DNA of 48,445 nt, taken from contig JBBSJP010000037.1 in NCBI GenBank assembly GCA_038257155.1, forward strand, positions 1 through 48,445, written 5' to 3'. Within the stretch, counting starts at the first letter, position 1. Every line of letters starts with the position of its first letter. The position numbers were made by a program, and so were the translations under genes. Under the pieces are notes generated by a model. It made no database searches. It was not told where the DNA came from and was given only the letters and a program-made list of their open reading frames with translations. Of this stretch, positions 34,595 through 43,332 are shown one piece after another. Origin of the DNA: JANJTY01 sp038257155 (GTDB taxonomy: Bacteria > Pseudomonadota > Gammaproteobacteria > Xanthomonadales > Xanthomonadaceae).

Positions 34595-34645
34595 GGCGGG
34601 TCTTGACCCGCCATTGCCGCAGCGGCGGGTCAAGACCCGCCCTAC
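34591..34645. repeat. Pair of class 1 REPs overlapping the S9 peptidase stop
   Basis: GTAG with GGCGGGTC-TT-GACCCGCC (34591-34612) and the mirror unit ending CTAC (34624-34645), separated by 11 bp. The first GTAG contains the stop codon of the preceding gene. The pair lies between convergent genes and could end transcription in both directions. Confidence 0.88.
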
Positions 34646-34682
34646 AACGGCCACCGCCCCCTACGCTATTCGTTCCTGCATC

Positions 34683-36437
34683 TCAAATCACATCCCAGGG
34701 ATACGCGCCGCGCTCCAGCATCGCACCGGCCAGCGCGTCGAGATGCGTGTCTTCGTTGCTGCTCATGCCCTTGACGTTGCGGAACATGCGGCGGCGGGCC
34801 TGCCGGGTGAACAGTTCGCAGATCGTCTGCGCCTGCTCGGCACTGGCATCGCCACTGACCACCAGGGCATCGGCGCGTGACAGCACGCAACAGCCGACGA
34901 ACAGGTCGATGGCCAGATCACCGATGCGCTTCAACACGAACTGTTGTTCGGCGATGCCGCGGCCGTGCTTGCGCAAGGCCTCGTCGCAGACGCGCGACAG
35001 CTCGTTGACGTACTTCTCGTAGACGCCGGCGCACTGGCGCAGACGCGGTGCCAGTTCACGCCCGATACGGTCGCCGCCGATGCCCGAGCTCTGGGTGAAG
35101 CGGCGCTGGGCATAGCCGCCGAGGATGCCGAAACCCTTGATCGGGTCGTTGAAGATCTGGTTGACGGCCGACTTCATCTCACCGAGCTGGGCGCCGACGT
35201 CCTTGAGGCCAGACAGTGCCACGTACAGGCGCAGGATCTCGTTGGTGCCCTCGAAGATCGACAGGATGCGCGAGTCGCGAGTCACCTTCTCGTAAGGGAA
35301 CTCCTTCATGAAGCCATTGCCGGCGGCGATCTGCAGGGCCTCGTAGGCGCAGCGCTGGATTGCTTCGGAGGCGAACACCTTGCTCATCGCCGCTTCCAGC
35401 GAGTAGTCCTCGCAGCCCGAGTCGATGAAGTGCGCCACCATGAAGACCGTGCTCTCGGCGGCAAAGCAGTCGACTGTCATCTGCGCGATCTTCTCGCGCA
35501 CCAGGCCGAATTCGGCGATCGGCCGGCCGAATTGCTGACGGTCCTTGGCCTGCTGCATGGCGAGCTTGATCAACTGCTTCATGCCGCCGACCGCGCCGCC
35601 GCCAAGCCCAGTGCGGCCGCTGTTCAAGATCGACATCGCCACCTTGAAGCCCGCGCCGACCTCGCCCAGCACGTTCTCGGCCGGCACCCGCACATCGCTG
35701 AAGGCGACCGTGGTGGTGCTGTTGGAGCGGATGCCCATCTTGTGTTCGTGCGGGCCGTGACTGACACCGGGCCAGCCGGCTTCGACGATGAAGGCGCTCA
35801 TCTTGCCGTGGCCTTCCTCGGTGCGTGCGAACACGGTGTAGAAGCCGGCGATGCCGCCATTGGTGATCCAGATCTTCTCGCCGTTGAGGGTCCAGCTGCC
35901 ATCTTCGTTCTTGACGGCGCGGGTGCGGATCGAGGCGGCATCGGAGCCGGCCCCCGATTCGGTAAGGCAGAAGGCGCCGATCAGTTCGCCCGTGGCGAGG
36001 CGCGGCAGATAGCGTGCCTTTTGTTCGTCCGTGCCCCACAGCAGCACGCCCTTCATACCGATCGAGGAATGCGCGCCGATGGTCAGCGAGACCGAGCTGT
36101 CGTGCCCGCTGGTCTGACCAAGCACGCGGGCATACGCGGCGTTGGACAGTTCCAGGCCGCCAAATTCTTCCGGAATGATCAGACCGAAGAGGCCCATGTC
36201 GCGCAGGCCGTTGATGAACTCGGCCGACTGCTCGCCTTCATCGTCCCACTGTTTGAGCTGGTCCTTGTGCGCGCTGACGAAGTCGTCTATCGGATCGAGC
36301 ATGGCGCCCAGCAGCTCGCGATCGCGCTCACGCATCACTGGATAGGGAAACAGGTTCTCCTCCAGGATGTCGCCGAAGAACAGCTGCTTGGCCGCACTGC
36401 GTTCGCGCAGTAGGGTGGATGCGGGCGAATCGGACAT
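34683..36437 (-). CDS. Acyl-CoA dehydrogenase, long C-terminal form (VLCAD/ACAD9-like)
   Basis: A 584-aa FAD enzyme for the first step of fatty-acid beta-oxidation. The N-terminal helical domain, the beta domain (CLTESGAGSDAASI, WITNGGIAGFYTVFAR) and the C-terminal helical domain are all present. The catalytic base lies in SIFEGTNEILRLY, where the glutamate is in place. An extra C-terminal region of about 160 residues gives the VLCAD/ACAD9-like length rather than the usual 380-400. Start 36437 (MSDSPASTL) is preferred over 36533, which runs through low-complexity sequence. The glyoxylate-shunt genes close by fit growth on fatty acids. Confidence 0.93.
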   Translation of the reverse strand: MSDSPASTLLRERSAAKQLFFGDILEENLFPYPVMRERDRELLGAMLDPIDDFVSAHKDQLKQWDDEGEQSAEFINGLRDMGLFGLIIPEEFGGLELSNAAYARVLGQTSGHDSSVSLTIGAHSSIGMKGVLLWGTDEQKARYLPRLATGELIGAFCLTESGAGSDAASIRTRAVKNEDGSWTLNGEKIWITNGGIAGFYTVFARTEEGHGKMSAFIVEAGWPGVSHGPHEHKMGIRSNSTTTVAFSDVRVPAENVLGEVGAGFKVAMSILNSGRTGLGGGAVGGMKQLIKLAMQQAKDRQQFGRPIAEFGLVREKIAQMTVDCFAAESTVFMVAHFIDSGCEDYSLEAAMSKVFASEAIQRCAYEALQIAAGNGFMKEFPYEKVTRDSRILSIFEGTNEILRLYVALSGLKDVGAQLGEMKSAVNQIFNDPIKGFGILGGYAQRRFTQSSGIGGDRIGRELAPRLRQCAGVYEKYVNELSRVCDEALRKHGRGIAEQQFVLKRIGDLAIDLFVGCCVLSRADALVVSGDASAEQAQTICELFTRQARRRMFRNVKGMSSNEDTHLDALAGAMLERGAYPWDVI

Positions 36438-36520
36438 GGCGCGGCTCCGGCGGGGGATGGCAGCCATTCTGGCACTGCGGGCGGTGTGCGCGGAATTCGA
36501 GTCGCCCGGTGACGCCAGAT

Positions 36521-36773
36521 CAAGAGCATTCAACGCGGAGGACGCGGAGGAACGCGGAGGACGCGGAGAAGAGCGGAGGAAAATAAGAGCAAAGCGAGGA
36601 AATGGATGGGCTTGCGCTTTGTCCCAGCCGAAGCGGCTTCATCAATTTAGTTCTCTCGTTTAGCTCGTCTCGGCGCTCTCCGCGTTCGATGCTTTTGCTC
36701 CTGACCGTTCTCCCGCTTTGCTCTTCTCCGCGTCCTCCGCGTGCCTCCGCGTCCTCCGCGTTAAATGCCCTTG
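36521..36773. repeat. Long inverted-repeat element, family E
   Basis: The arms AAGAGCATTCAACGCGGAGG and the reverse complement of the right arm (AAGGGCATTTAACGCGGAGG) nearly match. Both then continue as a short tandem array of a GGACGCGGA/GGAACGCGGA unit. The middle has a second, weaker inverted pair. It fills most of the 377-bp gap between the acyl-CoA dehydrogenase start and the LysR stop; no gene is visible there. Confidence 0.75.
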
Positions 36774-36814
36774 AACCAGCACGGAGGCGCCCTGGCCGCT
36801 CATCACGGAGAACT

Positions 36815-37771
36815 TCACCGCTCCGAGTGCCCCGATTCAAAGTAGTCGCGCCGCTGAAAGAGTCCCGGCTTGACCAGATCAGCAAAGGCGCGCGCCTGCG
36901 GCGACAGGTACTTGCCCTTGCGGATCACCACGCCGTAGCTGCGCGGCGGAAAGAAGGCGCGCAGGCTGCGCACCGCGAGCTGGGTCTTGTCGGCCTCCGT
37001 CAGACAGATGCCGGTGACGATCGAGATGCCCAGGCCCATCGCGACATACTGCTTGATGACTTCCCAGCCACCGACTTCCAGCGCCACCTGGTAGGGCACC
37101 TTGCGCTGCTGGAACACCAGATCCACCAGTCGATACGTCGTGAGACGGCGTGGGGGAAGAATCAATCCATAGGGCGACAAGTCTTCCAGCCGGATGCTCT
37201 CTTTCTCCGCCAGCGGATGGCCGAGCGGTGCGATCAGCATCGGGTCAAAGCTGTAGACCGGCGCGTAGTCGATATCGTTCGGCACATCCAGCATCGAGCC
37301 TACCGCCAGATCCACCGCATCCGAGCGCACCTGGGCCAGGCCGTCGCGGCCAGTAACGTTGTGCAGCTTGAGCTGCACCTCGGGATACTGCTCGCGGAAG
37401 GCCTGCACCAGGGGCGGTAGCAGGTAGAGGATGGTGGAGCTGCCTGCGGCGATCTCGAGCACGCCGGCATCCATGCCGCGCAGACGGGCGCGGAACTCGC
37501 CGTCCAGGCCCTCGATGCCTTCGACCAGTGGGCGGGCCAGCTCGTAGAGGGTCTGGCCTTCGACCGAAAGCGACAGGCGCCGGCCCAGGCGCTCGAACAG
37601 ATCCGCGCCCATTTCCTTCTCCAGCGCCTTCAGCTGCAAGGTGACAGCCGGTTGGCTGAGAAACAGCGCTTCGGCGGCTCGCGTAACCGAGCCCAGGCGG
37701 GCGACCTGACAGAAAGCGCGCAACTGCTTGAAGCGATTACCTTTGTAGTAGAAACGGGTGCTCTGGCTCAT
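36815..37771 (-). CDS. LysR-type regulator (CysB-like), divergent from aceB
   Basis: A 318-aa transcription factor. The winged helix-turn-helix occupies about residues 12-72 (QLRAFCQVARLGSVTRAAEA, then LSQPAVTLQLKALEKE), followed by a periplasmic-binding-protein-like effector domain. The N-terminal extension MSQSTRFYYKGN is characteristic of a CysB-like subgroup. It is divergent from aceB with a 117-bp AT-richer intergenic region, the standard setup for LysR control of the neighbour and of itself. I infer that it controls the glyoxylate shunt; the effector is unknown. ATG 37771 fits the family better than 37786. Confidence 0.9.
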   Translation of the reverse strand: MSQSTRFYYKGNRFKQLRAFCQVARLGSVTRAAEALFLSQPAVTLQLKALEKEMGADLFERLGRRLSLSVEGQTLYELARPLVEGIEGLDGEFRARLRGMDAGVLEIAAGSSTILYLLPPLVQAFREQYPEVQLKLHNVTGRDGLAQVRSDAVDLAVGSMLDVPNDIDYAPVYSFDPMLIAPLGHPLAEKESIRLEDLSPYGLILPPRRLTTYRLVDLVFQQRKVPYQVALEVGGWEVIKQYVAMGLGISIVTGICLTEADKTQLAVRSLRAFFPPRSYGVVIRKGKYLSPQARAFADLVKPGLFQRRDYFESGHSER

Positions 37772-37826
37772 TGTGCGCTGCACCACAGTATTAGCAGAAC
37801 TTATATTTCCTATTGAAACATATGCT

Positions 37827-37855
37827 TTGTCAAATGCGGTTTGGACGCCTAGGGT
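37827..37855 (+). promoter_or_regulatory. Candidate aceB promoter
   Basis: TTGTCA (37827-37832), a 17-nt spacer, then TAGGGT (37850-37855), 33 bp before the aceB ATG. The stretch 37790-37840 just upstream is AT-rich with a TTTC/GAAA dyad around 37806-37818 that could bind the LysR protein. Read by eye only. Confidence 0.35.
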
Positions 37856-37888
37856 GCAAGCTCAACTTTTGCGGTGCAGCATTCGGGA

Positions 37889-39499
37889 ATGACGACCATG
37901 GCGGCAGGCGACAGCGGCATTGAACCCAGCGGCATCGAGCTTCGCGCCGAGCTCGTGGCGGGTTATTTAGAGGTGCTGAGTCCTGCTGCGCTCGACTTCC
38001 TGGCCGAGCTGCAGCGACGCTTCGGGCCCACCCGCACCCGCCTGCTGGAAGCCCGACGCGCACGCCAGGCGCGCTTCGACGCCGGCGAGCTGCCCGACTT
38101 CCGCGCCGATACGCTTGCCATCCGCGAGGGCGACTGGAAGGTTGACGACTTGCCTGAGCGCCTGCGTGACCGGCGCATCGAGATCACCGGCCCGGTCGAC
38201 CGCAAGATGATCGTCAACGCCCTGAACTCGGGCGCCTGTGTGTTCATGGCCGACTTTGAAGACAGCAGCAGCCCGACCTGGGACAACCAGGTGCAAGGCC
38301 AGATCAACCTGCGCGATGCAGTTCGCCGACAGATCGACTTCACCGCCGAGAACGGCAAGCACTACGCGCTGAAATCCGAAGGCCTCGCTACCCTGCTGGT
38401 CCGGCCGCGTGGCTGGCATCTGCGCGAGAAGCACCTGCTGGTCGACGGCGAGCCGGTCTCGGGCAGCCTGTTCGACTTCGGCCTGTTCGCATTCCACAAC
38501 GCCGTGGCGATGCAGGCTGAAGGCAGCGGACCGTTCTTCTATCTGCCCAAGCTTGAATGCTTCGAAGAGGCCGCACTGTGGGATGAAGTGATGGCGTTTG
38601 CCGAAGTTCGCCTCGGCCTGCCGATCGGCTGCATGAAGGTCACCGTGCTGATCGAGACCCTGCCGGCGGTGTTCGAGATGCACGAGATCCTGCACGCCTT
38701 GCGCGGCCGCATTGCGGGTCTGAATTGCGGCCGCTGGGACTACATCTTTTCCTACCTGAAGACCTTTCGTCGCCACGCCGATCGGGTGCTGCCCGAGCGC
38801 GGCCAGATCGGCATGGGCGTGCCTTTCCTCAAGGCCTATTCGGAGCTGCTGATCCAGACCTGCCACCGGCGTGGCGCCCACGCGATGGGCGGCATGGCCG
38901 CGCATATCCCGATCAGCGACGACCCGCTAGCCAATGAGGAAGCCATGGCGCGGGTACAGGCCGACAAGCTGCGCGAAGTGCTGGCCGGGCACGATGGCAC
39001 CTGGGTGGCACATCCGGGTCTGATTCCGGTGGCGCGCGCGGTGTTCGACGAGCATATGCCTGGTCAGAACCAGATCGCGCGCAAGCGCGAGGATGTGGTC
39101 GCCAGCCGCGACACACTTATTGCTCCTTGTGCAGGAACCATCAGCCGCGTCGGCTTCCTCAACAACATCGACATCTGCGTGCGCTACACCGCTGCGTGGC
39201 TGGATGGCCTGGGCTGCGTGCCGATCCATCACCTGATGGAAGACGCCGCCACCGCCGAGATCAGCCGCGCGCAGCTGTGGCAGTGGCTGCACGTCGGTGG
39301 ACAGGTGCTCGACGACGGCACAGCAATCGATTTCGCCCTGTTCGACCAGGCGCTGGCCACGGTGGCCGAGCGACTGCCGAAACAGGGTTTGCCGGGCCAG
39401 CAGCGCATTGCGGAAGCCGCTAAGTTGCTTGGCGAACTGACACACGCCGAGCCAATGGCTGATTTTCTGACGTTGCCGGCATATGAGCGGCTCGCTTGA
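37889..39499 (+). CDS. aceB: Malate synthase A
   Basis: A 536-aa enzyme that condenses glyoxylate with acetyl-CoA to malate. Conserved text includes GPVDRKMIVNALNSGA, CVFMADFEDSSSPTW, LNCGRWDYIFSYLKT and CAGTISRVGFLNN. This is the short A isoform rather than malate synthase G. It is followed by aceA after a 233-bp gap that carries an inverted-repeat element, and is divergent from a LysR gene. Start 37889 (MTTMAAG) is used; an in-frame GTG at 37874 and an ATG at 37898 are alternatives. Confidence 0.96.
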   Translation: MTTMAAGDSGIEPSGIELRAELVAGYLEVLSPAALDFLAELQRRFGPTRTRLLEARRARQARFDAGELPDFRADTLAIREGDWKVDDLPERLRDRRIEITGPVDRKMIVNALNSGACVFMADFEDSSSPTWDNQVQGQINLRDAVRRQIDFTAENGKHYALKSEGLATLLVRPRGWHLREKHLLVDGEPVSGSLFDFGLFAFHNAVAMQAEGSGPFFYLPKLECFEEAALWDEVMAFAEVRLGLPIGCMKVTVLIETLPAVFEMHEILHALRGRIAGLNCGRWDYIFSYLKTFRRHADRVLPERGQIGMGVPFLKAYSELLIQTCHRRGAHAMGGMAAHIPISDDPLANEEAMARVQADKLREVLAGHDGTWVAHPGLIPVARAVFDEHMPGQNQIARKREDVVASRDTLIAPCAGTISRVGFLNNIDICVRYTAAWLDGLGCVPIHHLMEDAATAEISRAQLWQWLHVGGQVLDDGTAIDFALFDQALATVAERLPKQGLPGQQRIAEAAKLLGELTHAEPMADFLTLPAYERLA

Positions 39500-39503
39500 A
39501 CTG

Positions 39504-39668
39504 ATGAACCCCTCGCCCGCTCGCGGGAGAGGGGCAGGGGAGAGGGGCTCTACGGCTCTCCCGACAAGCCTGATGAATCCCCCTGTCGAGCGCTTCAATT
39601 CATTTCTGGACATAGCGCAAGACTCGAACCCTCACCCCCGCCCCTCTCCCAGAAGGAGAGGGGAGAAA
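39504..39668. repeat. Inverted-repeat element, family F, in aceB-aceA gap
   Basis: CCCTCGCCCGCTCGCGGGAG with GGGGCAGGGGAGAGGGG on one side faces CCCTCACCCCCGCCCCTCTC with GGAGAGGGGAG on the other. It is a known-looking dispersed GC-rich repeat. It begins 4 bp after the aceB stop. It may attenuate transcription into aceA. Confidence 0.65.
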
Positions 39669-39732
39669 AGCCCAACCCTCGCAGATTTCGCGGGCGCCGG
39701 GTAAAGCAGCAACCACCACCAAAGGCAAAGCC

Positions 39733-41031
39733 ATGAAGACCTCACTCCCCACTGCCGAACAGATCACGCTGGACTGGGCCAACAATCCGCGCTGGAAGGG
39801 TGTCACGCGCACCTATACGGCTGAGGAAGTGGTGCGTCTTCGCGGCACGGTACCGATCGACTATTCGCTCGCCCGGCTCGGCTCCGAAAAGCTCTGGAAG
39901 TACCTCGGCACCGAAGACTTCGTCAACGCGCTCGGCGCGCTGACCGGCAACCAGGCCATGCAGCAGGTCAAGGCCGGTCTAAAAGCCATCTACCTTTCCG
40001 GCTGGCAGGTCGCGGCCGATGCCAACCTGGCGGGCGAGATGTATCCCGACCAGTCGCTCTACCCGGCCAACTCGGTGCCGCAGGTGGTCAAGCGCATCAA
40101 CAACACCCTGCTGCGCGCCGACCAGATCCAGTGCGCCGAAGGCAAGGGCGACATCGACTTCCTGCAGCCGATCGTGGCCGATGCCGAGGCCGGTTTCGGC
40201 GGTGTGCTGAATGCCTTCGAGCTCATGAAGGCAATGATCGAGGCTGGCGCTTCGGGCGTGCATTTCGAGGACCAGCTGGCCTCGGTGAAGAAGTGTGGCC
40301 ACATGGGTGGCAAGGTGCTGGTGCCGACGCGCGAAGCGGTCGAGAAGCTCGCTGCCGCGCGCCTGGCGGCCGACGTGATGGGTGTTCCCACCCTGATCGT
40401 GGCGCGCACCGACGCCGAGGCCGCCGACCTCATCACCTCGGACATCGACCCGAACGACCGCCCGCACCTGACCGGCGAGCGCACCGTGGAAGGCTTCTAC
40501 AAGACCCGCCCGGGCGCCGAACAGGCGATCTCGCGCGGCCTGGCCTATGCGCCCTACGCCGACCTGGTGTGGTGCGAGACCGGCAAGCCGGATCTGGCCT
40601 TCGCCAAGCGCTTCGCCGATGCGATCCATGCCAAGTTCCCGGGCAAGATGCTGGCCTACAACTGCTCGCCGTCCTTCAACTGGAAGAAGAACCTCGACGA
40701 CGCCACCATCGCCACCTTCCAGAAGGATCTGGCCGCGATGGGCTACAAGTTCCAGTTCATCACCCTCGCCGGCTTCCACGCGCTGAACTACTCGATGTTC
40801 AACCTGGCGCACGGCTATGCGCGTCGCCAGATGAGCGCCTTCGTCGAGTTGCAGGAGGCCGAGTTCGCTGCGGCTGATCGTGGCTTCACCGCGGTCAAGC
40901 ATCAGCGCGAAGTTGGCACCGGCTATTTCGACCAGGTCACCCAGACGATCCAGTCTGGCCAGAGTTCGACTACGGCGCTCACCGGCTCGACCGAAGAAGA
41001 GCAATTCCAGGACAGCAAGGTGGCGGCCTGA
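39733..41031 (+). CDS. aceA: Isocitrate lyase
   Basis: A 432-aa enzyme that splits isocitrate into succinate and glyoxylate. The catalytic cysteine is in KKCGHMGGKVLVPT, and the active-site stretch YNCSPSFNWKK is intact. Length matches E. coli AceA. With aceB upstream on the same strand it forms the glyoxylate shunt used on acetate or fatty acids. Two strong hairpins follow the gene (41050-41082 and 41158-41187). Confidence 0.97.
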   Translation: MKTSLPTAEQITLDWANNPRWKGVTRTYTAEEVVRLRGTVPIDYSLARLGSEKLWKYLGTEDFVNALGALTGNQAMQQVKAGLKAIYLSGWQVAADANLAGEMYPDQSLYPANSVPQVVKRINNTLLRADQIQCAEGKGDIDFLQPIVADAEAGFGGVLNAFELMKAMIEAGASGVHFEDQLASVKKCGHMGGKVLVPTREAVEKLAAARLAADVMGVPTLIVARTDAEAADLITSDIDPNDRPHLTGERTVEGFYKTRPGAEQAISRGLAYAPYADLVWCETGKPDLAFAKRFADAIHAKFPGKMLAYNCSPSFNWKKNLDDATIATFQKDLAAMGYKFQFITLAGFHALNYSMFNLAHGYARRQMSAFVELQEAEFAAADRGFTAVKHQREVGTGYFDQVTQTIQSGQSSTTALTGSTEEEQFQDSKVAA

Positions 41032-41049
41032 TTGCAGCAGACATTACCT

Positions 41050-41082
41050 CGTCCCCCGCCCGGGTGACGAGGGCGGGGGACG
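41050..41082 (+). terminator. GC-rich hairpin after aceA
   Basis: A perfect 12-bp stem, CGTCCCCCGCCC/GGGCGGGGGACG, with a 9-nt loop, 19 bp after the aceA stop. No U-tract follows, so it may be a pause site or mRNA 3'-end stabiliser rather than an intrinsic terminator. Confidence 0.5.
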
Positions 41083-41157
41083 ATCGACGCCGCCGCATGC
41101 CGTGACCAGTCAGGAGAAGGCCGGCGCCTGCGCGCCGCGCCGAAGTACGTTGGGATC

Positions 41158-41187
41158 GAAAGCCCGGTCGGCAACGACCGGGCTTTC
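41158..41187 (+). terminator. Intrinsic-terminator-like hairpin
   Basis: A perfect 13-bp stem, GAAAGCCCGGTCG/CGACCGGGCTTTC, with a GCAA tetraloop. The A-run and T-run inside the stem give the typical bidirectional terminator shape, suited to its place between convergent genes (aceA and the lipoprotein gene). Confidence 0.75.
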
Positions 41188-41234
41188 ATGTTCAATGGAC
41201 GCCGCCTCAGGCAGCGGGCACCGATGGCGTGCGC

Positions 41235-41801
41235 TCAGGGCAGGGGCGACACCAGCACGCTCTTCACCGCCGGTGGCGGGCCATCGAGCCACTCGCGCGC
41301 CACGATGGTGAGCAGGCCGTGGTATTCGAGCCCGGGATTGTCGACGTACCACTGCAGCGCGCCATCGCGCGCCCGCGCCACGCGGTAGCAGGACGGTGTC
41401 TGCGAGAACGCGTGGTGCAAGGTGCAGATGCGCGCGCCCTCAACCTTCCACCAGTCGCCGCGTGGCTCACCGCCGCTGGGTTCCAGCCAGTTGTCCACGA
41501 CCTGCAAGCTGCCATCAGCGGCAAAGTGGCGATACTGCAGGAACTCACCGCGTCGACCGTCGGGAAAGCTCGCATAACGCTGCACCATGGTGCGTCCGGT
41601 CAGCGCTTCGACCAGGGCGGCGCCCACCAGGTCTGCGCCGCGGGTGACCTGGTTGGTTGCTACGCGCATGTCGGCGGTGCGGCGTTCAACCTCCTTGCGG
41701 TGCTGGCGCGAGGCGTGCGCGGCATCGCCATACGGCGCGCAGGCGCCCAGTAGCAGGGTGGAGAGCGCAAGGCTTGTCGTCAGCAGGACATTCATTTGCA
41801 T
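41235..41801 (-). CDS. Predicted lipoprotein of unknown function
   Basis: A 188-aa protein with a lipoprotein signal: MQMNVLLTTSLALSTLLLGAC, lipobox LLGAC. The mature part has conserved-looking stretches GRTMVQRYASFPDGRRGEF and VDNWLEPSG, then GDWWKVEG and a pair of cysteines (ICTLHH, SCYRVA) that might form a disulfide. The strand-rich pattern suggests a small beta-barrel fold. I do not recognise the family. It is convergent with aceA, with the terminator-like hairpin between them. Confidence 0.75.
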   Translation of the reverse strand: MQMNVLLTTSLALSTLLLGACAPYGDAAHASRQHRKEVERRTADMRVATNQVTRGADLVGAALVEALTGRTMVQRYASFPDGRRGEFLQYRHFAADGSLQVVDNWLEPSGGEPRGDWWKVEGARICTLHHAFSQTPSCYRVARARDGALQWYVDNPGLEYHGLLTIVAREWLDGPPPAVKSVLVSPLP

Positions 41802-41958
41802 GCCATCAGTCTAGGAGTCTGGGCGTTGGAAGTCTGCTGAATCGCCGCGACGCGCGGCGCCACGGCGCTCGTGCCCGGGCTGGATCGGTCGCTCCAGCCC
41901 TGGCCGATGCCGAGGCCGGCGCCCCAGCGTGACGCAGCGATGTCGCACGGCAGAACCG

Positions 41959-43332
41959 CTACTCGGCCACCACCAGAAACACGTTGCGGCCGCGCTGTAC
42001 GGTCAGCAAGAGCTGGCGCGGCCGCTGCCCGAGCGCAGCCGTCAAGGCCTCGCTGTTGCTGACTGCGCGCCGGTTGACCTCGCGGATCAGATCGCCTGGG
42101 CGCAGGCCGTTGGCAGCAGCGCGACTGCCTTCACGGACCTCTTCGATGCGCACCCCACTCAGTCCAGCCTGACGATCGCGCTGGCCAAGTTCGGCGAGGC
42201 GCGCACCAGCCAGGCGCGGATCGAGACTGTCGCCGCTCACGCTGCTTGCGCGAGCTTCCAGGCGCAGCGGAAGGGTGCGACGCTGGCCCTCGCGCAGCAG
42301 CTCCAGCTGCACCGCCGAATCGACCGGCAGCAAACCCTCCAGGTTGTTCAGCGCCTGCGGAGAATCGATAGCCTGGCCGTCGATGGCCACGATCACATCC
42401 CCAGGCTGCAGCCCGGCGCGGGCCGCGGGCGATTCAGGACGCACCCGCGTCACCACCGCGCCGCGGCGGGATTCCAGGCGCAGCAGTTCGGCCAGCTCCG
42501 GTGTGGCTTCCTGGGTATCGACGCCAAGCGAGCCGCGCCGCACTTCGCCGAACTCCAGCAGTTGACGCATCACGTCTGCGGCCAGATCGGCCGGGATGGC
42601 AAAGCCGATGCCGACGTTGCCGCCGGAGGGGCTGAAGATTGCGGTATTGATGCCGACCAGCTCGCCGCGCAGGTTGACCAGGGCGCCGCCGGAATTGCCC
42701 GGGTTGATGCTGGCGTCAGTCTGGATGAAATTCTGGTAGCCAAGACCGCGCAGGCCGCTGCGCCCGAGGGCCGAGACGATACCCGACGTGACGGTCTGCC
42801 CGAGCCCGAAGGGATTGCCCACTGCCACCACGAAATCGCCGACCAGCAAGTCTGCGGACTTGGCCAGACCCAGCTCGGAGAGGCTCTCGGCCGGGATGCG
42901 CAGCAGGGCCACATCGGTGTCCGGATCGGCGCCGATCAGCTCACCGGACAGGCTGCGGCCATCGGCGAGGGTGACGGAAATATCGTCGGCGCCTTCCACC
43001 ACATGGTTGTTGGTCAGCACCAGGCCGCGCTCGGCATCCACGACCACGCCGGAACCCAGCGACTGCTGCACGCGCTCCTGCGGCATCGCCGGCAGGCCGA
43101 AGAAATAGCGATAGAAGGGGTCGTCGGCGAGCGGGTTGCGCACCCTCACGCGGGTCTGGCTGTTGACGTTCACCACCGCCGGCATCACCCGCTGCAGCAT
43201 CGGTGCCAGTGACGGGATCGGCTGGCCGTCGACCTGGGCGGGCAGGGCGGCCTGGGCGCCGGGCAACAGGGCGAGCGAGGCAGCTGGTCCAAGCAGCAGG
43301 CAGGCGAACGCGGCAAACAGTCGAAGGCGCAT
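41959..43332 (-). CDS. degQ: Do/DegQ-type periplasmic serine protease
   Basis: A 457-aa HtrA-family protease and chaperone. A signal peptide covers about residues 1-28. The triad is H110 (LTNNHVV), D140 (DPDTDVALL) and S214 (NPGNSGGAL). Two PDZ domains follow (about 270-350 and 375-455), each with its carboxylate-binding loop. GAGGA lies 5 nt before the ATG at 43332, so this start is preferred to an ATG four codons upstream (43344) or the open frame to 43539. The symbol is by family; degP, degQ and degS-like members are hard to separate by eye, but the soluble signal peptide and two PDZ domains exclude DegS. It is divergent from nrdJa. Confidence 0.93.
   Translation of the reverse strand: MRLRLFAAFACLLLGPAASLALLPGAQAALPAQVDGQPIPSLAPMLQRVMPAVVNVNSQTRVRVRNPLADDPFYRYFFGLPAMPQERVQQSLGSGVVVDAERGLVLTNNHVVEGADDISVTLADGRSLSGELIGADPDTDVALLRIPAESLSELGLAKSADLLVGDFVVAVGNPFGLGQTVTSGIVSALGRSGLRGLGYQNFIQTDASINPGNSGGALVNLRGELVGINTAIFSPSGGNVGIGFAIPADLAADVMRQLLEFGEVRRGSLGVDTQEATPELAELLRLESRRGAVVTRVRPESPAARAGLQPGDVIVAIDGQAIDSPQALNNLEGLLPVDSAVQLELLREGQRRTLPLRLEARASSVSGDSLDPRLAGARLAELGQRDRQAGLSGVRIEEVREGSRAAANGLRPGDLIREVNRRAVSNSEALTAALGQRPRQLLLTVQRGRNVFLVVAE

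Noticed and set aside
33116..36413. Long antisense frames over the S9 peptidase and acyl-CoA dehydrogenase genes
   Set aside because: Both are shadows of strongly recognised enzymes on the other strand.
41235..41801. CpcT/CpeT-type chromophore lyase for the lipoprotein gene
   Set aside because: The length is similar but key text of that family is not seen; left as unknown lipoprotein.
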